Program-made: the position numbers and the translations under genes
From: Cognatitamlana sp035818475
Lineage (GTDB): Bacteria > Bacteroidota > Bacteroidia > Flavobacteriales > Flavobacteriaceae
Direction: 5' to 3'
Assembly: GCF_035818475.1 (NCBI RefSeq)
Contig: NZ_JAYMGV010000003.1
Coordinates: 248,001 to 312,000, forward strand
Length of the DNA stretch: 64,000 nt
The notes under the pieces: generated by a model
Seen by the model: only the letters and a program-made list of their open reading frames with translations
Databases searched by the model: none
Told to the model about the DNA's origin: nothing
In this document: positions 26,765-36,209 of the stretch, one piece after another
Position numbering within the stretch: the stretch's first letter is position 1
How the letters are laid out: each line of letters starts with the position of its first letter

Positions 26765-29593
26765 ATGAAAAAGATTTTAATAGCACTTTTATTTGTTTGT
26801 TTGTTTTTAGGTGTGCAAGTAGCGTTCGCACAAAAGCCTAATATTATTGTTATTGTTGCAGACGACCTGGGAAATGCCGATGTGGGCTATCACAATCAAT
26901 CTACAGATATCCCTACACCAAATATTGATTTGTTGGCACAAGGAGGCACGCAGTTTTCTGCTGGTTATGTCACCGCTCCGGTTTGTGGGCCTTCAAGAGC
27001 AGGATTGTTAACCGGTAGATACCAACAATCTTTTGGGTTTGAGGACAACCCGGGGCCTTTTAGAGCTAACCCCAGTGTTATAACCGGAATTCCTAATGAA
27101 ATCCCAACGTTTGCGGAGTCCTTAAAGTCTTTAGGTTATGCAACGGGAATGGTAGGTAAATGGCATGTTGGAGGTGATGAACATGATGATTTTTATCCTA
27201 CAAATAAGGGGTTTGATGAATTTTTTGGTTTTTTGGGAGGCGCTGCAAATTATTTTCCCGAAAATAATGAGGAAAACAAACTAATGAAAAATAATTCACC
27301 AGTAGCTTACGAAGGTGAATATCTAACCGATGCTTTTGGAAGGGAAGCCACTGATTTTATTGATCGCAATCAATCACAACCGTTCTTTTTGTACTTGCCT
27401 TTTAATGCGGTTCATGGCCCCATTCAGGCTCCCCAGGCAACCATAGATTTGTTTTCTAGTATTACTGATGAAAACCGGCGTAAAATGGTGGCGATGCAAT
27501 ATGAAATGGATGAAAATATTGGCCGGGTTTTACAAAAACTTGAAGATACAGGGTTAACTAATAATACACTTATTTTTTTTGTAAGCGATAATGGCGGTAA
27601 ACCGGGAAGCAACTATTCCTTAAATACCCCATATTTTGGAGAAAAAGGGCAGTTGTATGAGGGTGGTATAAGGTTGCCATTTTGTATTAAATGGCCAGGT
27701 CATGTACCGGCTAATGTAATTTATGACAAACCGGTCAGCACAATAGATTTCTTGCCTACCGCAATAGTAGCCGCAGGAGGAACTATAGATGCCAGCAATG
27801 GCTTTCATGGAACTAATCTTATTCCATTTATTGATGGAACCAATAATACCGACCCTCATGAATTTTTATATTGGAAATTAGGAGATAAATGGGCCATTAG
27901 AGATGCCAACTGGAAACTGGTATTTAATGATGACTCTTCTACGCCTAAACTTTTTAATATATTAAGTGATAAGGAAGAAGCAATAGATTTATACCTAACA
28001 AATTCGGCAGAAGCAACAAGATTGCAAGATAAATTTAATGAATGGAGTACAACACTACCCGGGGTATTATGGGGGTGGAGAACTAGTATAGGTTCTTATG
28101 TTAGGCATCACGAATTTACGTTTGATAACATAGCCCTGCCCGGTTTTTTACCATATAAAAGCAATGTAACTGTTGCTATAACTGATAATCCGGATAAATC
28201 AGGTGTTAATACCTCCAATAAGGTGCTGAACATAACAAGGCTTAATACTAGTGCGCCAGATGAGGCCGGAGTAACAAACAAAGTATCTCAATTTCAAAGA
28301 AAAATGAGATATATGCATATGAAAGTATATAAAGAAAGGTTGAGCCCTGTAAAAATAACCATAGAAAAAGGCGGGGAAACACCAATGACACAATCAAGCA
28401 TATCAGCCCAAACAAAAATTAACGAGTGGGAAGATTTGGTTTTTGATTTTGACACGTTTTCAGGAGCCGTAAATAGAATTACCATTCATCCCGATTTTGA
28501 AGTTGGAGCACTACACACCATGTATGTAGATGATATTATTTTTAGTGATGATCCAACTCCCAGAACCGTTCCTTTTTCAAACACCAGTCCCACTGGGCTT
28601 AACGCCCAATCTATTGAAGAAATACGGTTCTCCTTAACCTGGGATAAGCTGGACGGAGCTACGGATTACAATGTGTTTCAAGATGATATACTTATAGCAA
28701 CGGCAAATACCGAAAAATTAGAAGTAAGTGGTTTAACCAGTAATCAAACCTACACATATACTATACAAGGGATAAGTGCTAATGGCCAGTTAACAAATTT
28801 AAGCGCTCCATTGAATGTTACTACTAATACCAGTGACCCCGATATGGTACTGGAAACCTTTGAAAATGAAACTACTCTGGAGTTTGTAAAGAATGGAAAC
28901 GGTGTAGAAGTAGAAGTTGTAAGTAATAGTAATAAGGCCGGTGAAAATGATAGTAATAAGGTTTTAAAAATAACCATACCCAGCAGTGCACAAGTTTATG
29001 CTGGAACTTCTACCGAAGATTTTACACCTTTCAATAATAATTTTAAATACCTGCATTATAAAGTTTTTAAACCCAATACAAGTACTACAAGAGGTAAATT
29101 TGAAGATGCATCAAACTCAGCAAGTACCAAGGTGGTTAAGGAAAGTACGGTACCGTATTCTAATTCTGGCAAATGGCAAGATATGGTTTTTGATTTTTCA
29201 ACTTACACAGGCTTACTCAATAAAATTACTTTTCAGGTAGATTATATTTCATCAAGATCAGGAACTGTTGAAGTGTTTATTGATGATATTTATTTATCAA
29301 ACGATCCCGCACCTAGTACTGCAGCTTTGTCCGTAGCAGATAATAGATCACCCCAGAATATTGATTTTAAGGTTTTTCCAAACCCTGTAGAGGAGATTTT
29401 AAATATATCTTTTAAAGATCATATGCCAATCAGTATTGGTATTTATGATATACAGGGGCGAATGACTAAACAACTGGAGTCAAATAACGATTATAAAATT
29501 AGTATTCCGGTCTCTAGCTTAAAAAGTGGGATGTACCTTGTTAAAATAAAGACAACCCGCTTTACAACCTCAAAATTGTTTGTTAAGAAATAA
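26765..29593 (+). CDS. Sulfatase 7 with two beta-modules, FN3 domain and T9SS sorting tail
   Basis: A 942-residue secreted multidomain protein with signal peptide (to about residue 22, AFAQ). The catalytic S1 domain (about 24-440) has VADDLGNADVGYH, CGPSR (Cys74), GKWHVGG and VSDNGGKPGSN. Two similar beta-rich modules follow at about 465-590 and 694-845. They share NPDKSGVNTSNKVLNIT / NSNKAGENDSNKVLKIT, EWEDLVFDFDTFSG / KWQDMVFDFSTYTG and VDDI. An FN3 domain lies between them (about 608-690). The end, FKVFPNPVEEILNISF...SGMYLVKI, is a type IX secretion sorting domain. The modules look carbohydrate-binding. It is probably cell-surface attached or released; the substrate is unknown. Confidence 0.94.
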   Translation: MKKILIALLFVCLFLGVQVAFAQKPNIIVIVADDLGNADVGYHNQSTDIPTPNIDLLAQGGTQFSAGYVTAPVCGPSRAGLLTGRYQQSFGFEDNPGPFRANPSVITGIPNEIPTFAESLKSLGYATGMVGKWHVGGDEHDDFYPTNKGFDEFFGFLGGAANYFPENNEENKLMKNNSPVAYEGEYLTDAFGREATDFIDRNQSQPFFLYLPFNAVHGPIQAPQATIDLFSSITDENRRKMVAMQYEMDENIGRVLQKLEDTGLTNNTLIFFVSDNGGKPGSNYSLNTPYFGEKGQLYEGGIRLPFCIKWPGHVPANVIYDKPVSTIDFLPTAIVAAGGTIDASNGFHGTNLIPFIDGTNNTDPHEFLYWKLGDKWAIRDANWKLVFNDDSSTPKLFNILSDKEEAIDLYLTNSAEATRLQDKFNEWSTTLPGVLWGWRTSIGSYVRHHEFTFDNIALPGFLPYKSNVTVAITDNPDKSGVNTSNKVLNITRLNTSAPDEAGVTNKVSQFQRKMRYMHMKVYKERLSPVKITIEKGGETPMTQSSISAQTKINEWEDLVFDFDTFSGAVNRITIHPDFEVGALHTMYVDDIIFSDDPTPRTVPFSNTSPTGLNAQSIEEIRFSLTWDKLDGATDYNVFQDDILIATANTEKLEVSGLTSNQTYTYTIQGISANGQLTNLSAPLNVTTNTSDPDMVLETFENETTLEFVKNGNGVEVEVVSNSNKAGENDSNKVLKITIPSSAQVYAGTSTEDFTPFNNNFKYLHYKVFKPNTSTTRGKFEDASNSASTKVVKESTVPYSNSGKWQDMVFDFSTYTGLLNKITFQVDYISSRSGTVEVFIDDIYLSNDPAPSTAALSVADNRSPQNIDFKVFPNPVEEILNISFKDHMPISIGIYDIQGRMTKQLESNNDYKISIPVSSLKSGMYLVKIKTTRFTTSKLFVKK

Positions 29594-29917
29594 AGCCTTT
29601 CTGGGAGTGATCAAAAAATAGGTCATATCGCCCTTTAATGAGCTGGATTTCTGACGTATTGGCTAGGCAATCAATCATCATCATAGAATCTTTTTTCTTC
29701 TTGTAATAACTAAAGCTCTTATTGAAAACCAGCTACGATTAGGTTGGAAACAATTTTAATTGATCAGTGGCGCTCTTAATTTGAGTTGTATAATGTTTAT
29801 ATAGTTTGATTTTAAAGATTCTGCTTCTTAAATTTGGAACTCTTATTTTAGCGTTATAGTATGCTTTCAAAGAAACTTAACTGAATAAAATATTAACCCT
29901 ATAAACCAGATATTTTG
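29594..29917. other. Gap between sulfatases 7 and 8
   Basis: These 324 bases hold no recognised gene. The - strand has a stop-free stretch of about 45 codons with no upstream ATG beyond three internal ATGs (MMMIDCLANTSEIQLIKG); I do not recognise it, and it may be a relic or chance. No strong hairpin follows sulfatase 7, so read-through into sulfatase 8 is possible. Confidence 0.3.
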
Positions 29918-31369
29918 ATGACCAAAAAAACGATTCTATTTCTATGTTTTGCCATAATCGTAAATTTTTCACAGGCCCAAAACCGTAATCAGTCACAGCC
30001 CAATGTGGTTCTTGTATTTATTGATGATGAAGGATATGGCGATGTGGGATGTTACGGAGCCACAGGGTTTGAAACTCCTAATCTGGATCACATGGCCTCT
30101 CAAGGTATGAGGTTTACTAATTTTTATGCCGCACAACCGGTTTGTAGTGCATCCAGGGCGGGTATTTTAACAGGATGTTATCCAAATAGGATAGGCTTTT
30201 CAGGAGCCTTGTTTCCTCATCATGAGATTGGACTCAATACTAAGGAGTATACCATAGCCGAAATGTTTAAAGATCAGGGCTATGCCACGGCTTGTTTTGG
30301 TAAATGGCATTTGGGTTGGCAAAAAGAGTTTTTGCCTTTGCAACATGGTTTTGATGAGTATGTTGGAGTTCCCTATTCAAATGATATGTGGCCGCATAAT
30401 AACGTTACGGGAGAAAAGTTGCCGGAAGGAAGTAGCCGGGCTGATATGCCGGAATTACCTTTAATAGAAGGTAACCATAAAATTGGAGAAATTACCAGCC
30501 TGAAAGATCAGGATAAATTAACAACACTTTATACAGAAAAAGCGGTTGATTTTATAAACAGAAAAGCAGATCAACCATTCTTTTTATATGTCCCGCACAC
30601 TATGGCTCATATTCCGCTTGGGGTTTCAGATAAATTTAGAGGAAAAAGTAAGCAGGGGATGTATGGTGATGTTATGATGGAGGTAGATTGGTCGGTTGGA
30701 GAAATTGTTAAAGCATTGGAAAAGAACGGTGTTGCAGATAATACCATCTTTATTTTTACAACGGACAATGGACCCTGGTTAAATTTTGGAAACCATGGAG
30801 GTTCTGCAGGAGGGCTTCGTGAAGGGAAAGCCACCAGTTGGGAAGGCGGACAGCGTGTACCCTTTATTATTCAATGGCCGGAGAACATACCTGCCGGAAC
30901 CGTATGTAGTAAATTAGCCTGTGCCATAGATTTGCTTCCTACATTAGCTACAGTTACTAAAGGCAAATTATCTGACAATACGATTGATGGTGTTGATATT
31001 TCCTCACTTTGGAAAGGTGATTTTAAATCAACTCCAAGAGAAACCATTCTTTATTATTTTGGAAAGAACAATTTAAATGGTGTGCGCAAAGGGAATTGGA
31101 AACTGGTATTACCGCATACCTGGAGCTCTTATGATGCCAAACCGGCAAACAATGGTGCAGGAGGCAAAAGAATTAAGAAAACCGTAAAGCAACCAGAATT
31201 ATATAATATGATGCGTGATCCGGGAGAACAGTACAATGTCATAGCATATTACCCGGAAAAAGTTAAAGAGCTCATGGCTGTTGTAGATCAGGCAAGACAG
31301 GAATTAGGAGATCTAAACGTAGGTATAGAAAAAGGAACCGAAAACAGGGAAATAGGTCAACTAAAATAA
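29918..31369 (+). CDS. Sulfatase 8, arylsulfatase A-like S1 type
   Basis: A 483-residue exported sulfatase with signal peptide to about residue 21 (FSQAQ). The ATG at 29918 is chosen over an in-frame TTG one codon earlier. Motifs: FIDDEGYGDVGCYG (34-47), CSASR (76-80, C-x-A-x-R), GKWHLGW, VPHTMAH, and TTDNGPWLNFGNHGGSAGGLREGK with metal Asp-Asn and active-site Lys. The compact single-domain layout, with YNMMRDPGEQYNVI near the end, is typical of S1 arylsulfatases. It lies 40 bases before sulfatase 9 and is probably co-transcribed with it. The substrate is unknown. Confidence 0.93.
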   Translation: MTKKTILFLCFAIIVNFSQAQNRNQSQPNVVLVFIDDEGYGDVGCYGATGFETPNLDHMASQGMRFTNFYAAQPVCSASRAGILTGCYPNRIGFSGALFPHHEIGLNTKEYTIAEMFKDQGYATACFGKWHLGWQKEFLPLQHGFDEYVGVPYSNDMWPHNNVTGEKLPEGSSRADMPELPLIEGNHKIGEITSLKDQDKLTTLYTEKAVDFINRKADQPFFLYVPHTMAHIPLGVSDKFRGKSKQGMYGDVMMEVDWSVGEIVKALEKNGVADNTIFIFTTDNGPWLNFGNHGGSAGGLREGKATSWEGGQRVPFIIQWPENIPAGTVCSKLACAIDLLPTLATVTKGKLSDNTIDGVDISSLWKGDFKSTPRETILYYFGKNNLNGVRKGNWKLVLPHTWSSYDAKPANNGAGGKRIKKTVKQPELYNMMRDPGEQYNVIAYYPEKVKELMAVVDQARQELGDLNVGIEKGTENREIGQLK

Positions 31370-31409
31370 AATACTTCACTTTAACTTTTATATAAGCAAA
31401 TTATATGTG

Positions 31410-32900
31410 ATGAATCTGAAAAATACCATTTTTATCGGACTGTTGGTACTAGTGTACAGTATTTCCAATTCCCAAAATATAGCAAAAGCCCAAAAGTTAC
31501 CTAATGTTATTCTCATCTTAACTGATGACCAAGGTATTGGAGATCTGGGTTGCCATGGTAATCCTTGGCTTAAAACGCCTCACTTGGACAGGTTTTATAA
31601 ACATGCAGTACGCATGACTGATTTTCATGTGAGTTCAGTATGTACACCAACACGAAGCGCTATTATGACCGGGCGTTACCCCATTAATAATGGAGCCTGG
31701 TCAACTTATAAAGGAAGGGACGCGCTATCCGGAAATGCAATGACCATGGCCGATGTTTTTAAGGCTAACGGGTATACTACCGGCATATTTGGTAAATGGC
31801 ACTTAGGAGACAATTACCCTGTACGTCCTACCGATTGCGGGTTTGATGTAGCCGTTCATCATAAAGCCGGAGGTGTAGGGGAGCTGTCAGACTACTGGGG
31901 AAATACTTATTTTGATGACATTTATTGGGTAAATAATCAACCTACACAGTTTAAAGGGTATTGTACAGATGTTTGGTTTCAGGAAGCTATGCGGTTTATT
32001 GAAATCAATAAAGAGAAACCGTTTTTTGTATACCTGCCTACCAATGCCCCGCATGGTCCATTATATGTGGCAGAACAGTATGCGGAACCCTATAAATCCC
32101 TGGTTGGAAAACAAATCATAAGCGCTGAATTCTACGGGATGATTGCAAACATAGATGAGAACTTTGGAAAGCTAGAAGCTTTTCTTAAAAAGACAAAATT
32201 GGCCGATAATACTATTTTGATCTTTATGACTGACAACGGAACACATAATGGCTATAGTGCCAATGGAACATTAGGGCATAATCATGGTTTTAGAGGGCGA
32301 AAAGGAGGAAAGCAGGAAGGAAGCCATAGGGTACCGTTTTTTATGCGTTGGAAGGATGGCAAAATATCAGGAGGTAAAGATATTAATGAAGAAGCGGCGC
32401 ATGTAGATTTGTTACCAACATTAGCTTCATTATGTGGTTTGGATATGCCAAAAGAAAAGAAGATAGACGGAGTGGATCTTTCCGGTTTGTTAACAAAAAA
32501 GGAGAAAGCCTTGAAAGACCGAACCATTTTTGTTCATAACCGTCAGGATTGGCGTCCCCCAACAGATGTGGATAAAACATGCATTATTAAAGATGATTGG
32601 AGATTGATAGATGGTAAAGGCTTATTTGATATTGAAAAAGACCGCCAGCAACGTCATGATGTATCAAAACAATACCCTGAAGTGGTTTCAGAGCTATTAA
32701 AACATAATCAGGTATTTGTAAAGAAAAGCAAAACCAATCTTGAGTATAATGAGTTTCCTGTAAGTGTTATTGGTAATAAAAAGCAAAATGAAGTTATCTT
32801 AACCATTCAGCACGCTATAGGTGAGGATAGAGGTATTTGGAAGGCAGAACAAGTAGCGGCAGGTATGAAAAATGTAACAATACCCACGCTATTGAAGTAG
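31410..32900 (+). CDS. Sulfatase 9, S1 type, C-terminus cut by a frameshift
   Basis: A 496-residue exported sulfatase (ATG at 31410; an in-frame GTG precedes it by one codon). Motifs: LTDDQGIGDLGCHG (37-50), CTPTR (Cys78), GKWHLGDNYP, LPTNAPHGPL, and MTDNGTHNGYSANG with the metal Asp-Asn pair. The catalytic domain is complete. At about 32860-32890 the frame runs into VTIPTLLK-stop, whereas the adjacent frame continues with a protein-like sequence for another 100 codons. The missing part would be a C-terminal beta-rich domain. The enzyme may still fold, but this needs the frame checked. Confidence 0.88.
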   Translation: MNLKNTIFIGLLVLVYSISNSQNIAKAQKLPNVILILTDDQGIGDLGCHGNPWLKTPHLDRFYKHAVRMTDFHVSSVCTPTRSAIMTGRYPINNGAWSTYKGRDALSGNAMTMADVFKANGYTTGIFGKWHLGDNYPVRPTDCGFDVAVHHKAGGVGELSDYWGNTYFDDIYWVNNQPTQFKGYCTDVWFQEAMRFIEINKEKPFFVYLPTNAPHGPLYVAEQYAEPYKSLVGKQIISAEFYGMIANIDENFGKLEAFLKKTKLADNTILIFMTDNGTHNGYSANGTLGHNHGFRGRKGGKQEGSHRVPFFMRWKDGKISGGKDINEEAAHVDLLPTLASLCGLDMPKEKKIDGVDLSGLLTKKEKALKDRTIFVHNRQDWRPPTDVDKTCIIKDDWRLIDGKGLFDIEKDRQQRHDVSKQYPEVVSELLKHNQVFVKKSKTNLEYNEFPVSVIGNKKQNEVILTIQHAIGEDRGIWKAEQVAAGMKNVTIPTLLK

Positions 32901-33202
32901 AAAAAGAAGGCGTCTATACTATTGAATGCAGGAGATGGCCTAAAGAATGCCCGGGACCGGTTTGGGGAATTCCCGAAAATAACCCTAAAAACTTTTATAC
33001 CTATAAAACCATAAAACCTCAAAAAGTACGTATCCAAATAGCTAATCAAATACATGAAAAGGTAATTAGCGGAGATGAAGAAGCTATTGTTTTTTCTGTA
33101 CGACTGTCTAAAGGCAAGACCTTGTTAGTTAATGACTTTATAGAAGGTAAAGAAAAGTATGGAGTCTATTATACCTATATCAGTTATGTCTCCAAAATAT
33201 AA
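32873..33202 (+). pseudogene. Displaced C-terminal domain of sulfatase 9
   Basis: After the frame break, the other frame reads NNTHAIEVEKEGVYTIECRR, then WPKECPGPVWGIP and ends in YYTYISYVSKI. This is a strand-rich domain seen after the catalytic domain in some S1 sulfatases (a WPKE-containing sandwich). It overlaps the 3' end of sulfatase 9, has no start of its own that makes sense, and continues it after a single-base shift near a run of five A at 32868-32872. One base gained or lost, in the genome or in sequencing, would explain it. Confidence 0.75.
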
Positions 33203-33360
33203 CTGGTATAAAATGTCTTATTTGGAGTATTGTATGATTTACCAAAAATCAGATAATAGTATCTGAGAAATAAAAACACACAAATAAGGTTTTGTTAAGG
33301 AACGCTCAATAACGTATGATTTTATGTGAAGTTTTTATTTCTCAAATTGTAGTAACAACT

Positions 33361-33939
33361 TTATGTAATTATTTCGGTTAGATAAACAATTCCGAAAATC
33401 CAACCAACATAGAGTAGCGTGTAAATTAGCGAGTAAACTACTGAAAATCCAATGTCTCCTTTTGTGTCTTTTGATTTATTAAAAACAAATTTCAATGCTC
33501 TAAAGAAGACCCAATAAAGCATTGCTGAAATTATAAAAATCGAGAACCAAAAAACAGCTTCCAGTAGAACTAACAAAACAATAAATAATATTGTCATTCC
33601 AATCCATAATAGTATCGATAGTATCAGTCCGCCAATTCCATCTCCAACATCAATTTTTGGTAAATCGGGAAACTCTGCTGATTGAGTAAAAATATCTCCG
33701 CTTTTAAAATTCTGAAATTTAGGAAAATTATCTATCAGTCCAATTCCGATATATAGTCCGTAAGTCATAAACAAAAATAAGGCTATAGCGATAATTCCTA
33801 GTGACAAATACAGGTTTGAAGTCAAACTCCGATTATAATTTATCCCGGTAAAATACACCGTTAGAATTGTAATTCCGATTACGAATAAGGAAACTATAAA
33901 AACAGATTTTCCTTTTAAGTAGGTTTGTTTTGCTTTCAA
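33361..33939 (-). CDS. Multi-pass membrane protein of unknown function
   Basis: A 192-residue protein with four to five membrane helices (about 10-30, 42-64, 105-128, 129-150, 168-188). The loop between helices two and three has SGDIFTQSAEFPDLPKIDVGDGIGGL. The start is TTG at 33939; no ATG occurs before residue 58. I do not recognise the family. It opens the small accessory island between the sulfatases and tRNA-Met, and lies 93 bases from the methyltransferase gene on the same strand. Confidence 0.72.
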   Translation of the reverse strand: MKAKQTYLKGKSVFIVSLFVIGITILTVYFTGINYNRSLTSNLYLSLGIIAIALFLFMTYGLYIGIGLIDNFPKFQNFKSGDIFTQSAEFPDLPKIDVGDGIGGLILSILLWIGMTILFIVLLVLLEAVFWFSIFIISAMLYWVFFRALKFVFNKSKDTKGDIGFSVVYSLIYTLLYVGWIFGIVYLTEIIT

Positions 33940-34032
33940 TTCAAAGTATTTTTAGCATAAAGGAGGATTTGTTTATAAAAAGTAAGAATTTCAATACTTA
34001 TAATCATCAGTAGCTATTTTTTTATAAAGGTT

Positions 34033-35070
34033 TTACTTTATTGCGATCACTGCACTTGAAGGTCCAGTTAAAGGCATTATAGAGGTTTTTGAAAAACCAC
34101 ATTCCTTAGCCCAAGCATCAAAATCTGCTGCGGAAAAATCAAACCCTTCAGGAGTTTCTATGATCATATTTAACGACATCATTAAACCAAAAGCATTTTC
34201 TCTTCGCTTATCGTCAATAATATTCTCAATAACAACCAACGCTCCTCCTTGAGATAGAGCGTCATATGCTTTTTTAATTAGCTTTTTTTTGTCTTCTGCT
34301 CCCCAGTCGTGAAGAATGTTTCCCATTGTAATTACATCAGCTTTGGGGAGATCTTCGTTTAAAAAGTTGCCTGATTTTGTGGATACTCTATCGCTTAATC
34401 CCATCAAATCAATATTTTCTTTAGCAACAGCTTCTACTGGAGGTAAGTCATACGAAACGCAATTCATATGACCATTATTTAAGGCTACTTGGACCGCAAG
34501 ATACCCTCCTGCGCCTCCTACGTCACAAAGTGTTTTGTAATTGGCAAAGTCAAACGCTTTAGAAAGCATTATGAAATTTCCCATTTGGATACCACCCATA
34601 GCTTTTAAAAACTCTCTTAATTTTTGATCATCAGCATATAATGCCTCAAAGATTGGAGCTCCACCACTTTTTGTTTCATTTTGTGGTTTTCCTGTTTTTA
34701 ATCCTTCTTCAAGGTCATTCCAAAACGGATATAAACGATTATTTGCCATTTCAAGCATTCCACCAACATAGCTTGGTTTATTCTTATCAAGAAATAGGTT
34801 GGTATCTTCTGTATTGCTATATATAGAAGTTTCTTTTAGTCCACTTCTTTTAAGAAAACCCAATGCAACTAAAGTGTCTAAGAAATCATAAAGTCCTCTA
34901 TGGTGTAGTCCTAATTTTTCCTTTATGTTTTGCCCTGACAATTCCCCTTTTGCCAGATGAGTAAACAATCCCATATTTACTGCTGTAAGCAATGTTTTGG
35001 ATGCCCAAAACCCCATTCCAATTTGCATTATTTTAGAAGGATTGATTTGGTTTGCTGCTATTGTTCCCAT
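34033..35070 (-). CDS. SAM-dependent O-methyltransferase (PF00891 type)
   Basis: A 345-residue class I methyltransferase of the acetylserotonin/hydroxyneurosporene O-methyltransferase group. The N-terminal winged-helix dimerisation domain (about 15-85) includes GLHHRGLYDFLDTLVALGFL. The catalytic domain has the SAM-binding loop CDVGGAGGYLAVQVA (about 178-192), MGNILHDWG (about 240-248) with a conserved His/Asp pair, and VVIENI. It is cytoplasmic and transfers a methyl group to a small hydroxylated molecule. No partner biosynthesis gene is present in the island, so the substrate is unknown. Confidence 0.9.
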   Translation of the reverse strand: MGTIAANQINPSKIMQIGMGFWASKTLLTAVNMGLFTHLAKGELSGQNIKEKLGLHHRGLYDFLDTLVALGFLKRSGLKETSIYSNTEDTNLFLDKNKPSYVGGMLEMANNRLYPFWNDLEEGLKTGKPQNETKSGGAPIFEALYADDQKLREFLKAMGGIQMGNFIMLSKAFDFANYKTLCDVGGAGGYLAVQVALNNGHMNCVSYDLPPVEAVAKENIDLMGLSDRVSTKSGNFLNEDLPKADVITMGNILHDWGAEDKKKLIKKAYDALSQGGALVVIENIIDDKRRENAFGLMMSLNMIIETPEGFDFSAADFDAWAKECGFSKTSIMPLTGPSSAVIAIK

Positions 35071-35242
35071 TTTTTGTTTTTTAATTATTAAATTGATTTG
35101 TCCGTTTTAATTTTTGCTAACGCTTTGTGTATGATTTGTTGCGTTAAAATCCGTAGGATTATCAATGTAGAGATCAAGCAGGATTAAAGATACTAATTTT
35201 TTAATTGGAGTAGAACAGTGAAATAATGAATTATAGTCGTTT

Positions 35243-35992
35243 TTAGGTACTGACTTTACTGTATTCAATTAGTTTTTCAATGTCGTTATCCATTAATAGT
35301 TTTTTGAATGCTTTTTGATGATATCTAATTCCAAATTTTGCCATACCTGTTAGTCCTAAATTGGTTGTGTCAATTATCCACTTTTTAAAGTCCAATTCAT
35401 TTATTGATGCGAATGCTGGACCAAACAGATTTTTATTTCTGTGATGGCAAGATGCACAATGGGTATAAAATAAACTACGTCCTGAATATGGCGTTATTTT
35501 ATCAGTAAATCCGAATGATTTCGAGTTTAAAGTTGTATCGCTATCCTTGAATCTGATTGATTTGAAAATCTCAAATACAATTTGTTCGTCCAAAATATTT
35601 TTGCCCAAAAAATTAAAGCGATTTTTCTTGTAGGCTTCCTCTATGTAAATTCCAAGTGTTCCGTTTCCAACTTCTTTCGGTTTTGTAATAAGAGCTATTT
35701 TTCCGTTAATTGTGTCAGTAGCGAATAGCTGCTTTTCTCTATTCTCATAACTCAAGTTATAAGAATACCAGCCATAGTCAAAGGTCAATGAGTCTGTTTC
35801 ATTGGTAATTCCACCAATATAGCTGTCAATTCCATCAAATTCGATTTTTTTCCAGTATCTCGGAATTTTCATTGAAAACGTACCAAAATTTAAATCACTT
35901 GTTGTAGAATTATGAAAATTAGAGCCAAGCGAAAAGTAAATTACTACCGCCAACAATAAAATAATCCCAAAATATACTGTTGCCTTGCTCAT
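35243..35992 (-). CDS. Membrane-anchored c-type cytochrome
   Basis: A 249-residue protein with an N-terminal membrane anchor (about 4-22), a first domain (about 30-150) that I do not recognise, and a C-terminal monoheme cytochrome c domain. That domain has CASCHH at about 178-183, FGPAF just after, and a likely axial Met in TGMAKFG (about 217-223). It faces the periplasm and probably transfers electrons, but no oxidase or dehydrogenase is beside it. The flanking gaps (172 and 217 bases) suggest its own promoter. Confidence 0.83.
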   Translation of the reverse strand: MSKATVYFGIILLLAVVIYFSLGSNFHNSTTSDLNFGTFSMKIPRYWKKIEFDGIDSYIGGITNETDSLTFDYGWYSYNLSYENREKQLFATDTINGKIALITKPKEVGNGTLGIYIEEAYKKNRFNFLGKNILDEQIVFEIFKSIRFKDSDTTLNSKSFGFTDKITPYSGRSLFYTHCASCHHRNKNLFGPAFASINELDFKKWIIDTTNLGLTGMAKFGIRYHQKAFKKLLMDNDIEKLIEYSKVST

Positions 35993-36209
35993 TGTTCAAA
36001 TTGTTGTCAATGGCTAGGATAGTTGTGTGATTAAGCAACTAACTTACTAAAATGGAATGAATCGGAAGAGAATTTTATAGGATTTTCTACAGGAAAATCA
36101 AGATTACCATATGATGAGAACTTTGTTTCTAAATTAACTTAAAGATACTTGTTTTTTAACTCAGTTCTTTGTCGTGTGTAGTTTTTTTAATTTTATTAAA
36201 GGTCAGTTA

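Noticed and set aside
13458..33202. A classical polysaccharide utilisation locus with SusC/SusD
   Set aside because: No SusC/SusD, glycoside hydrolase or lyase sequence is present in the block.
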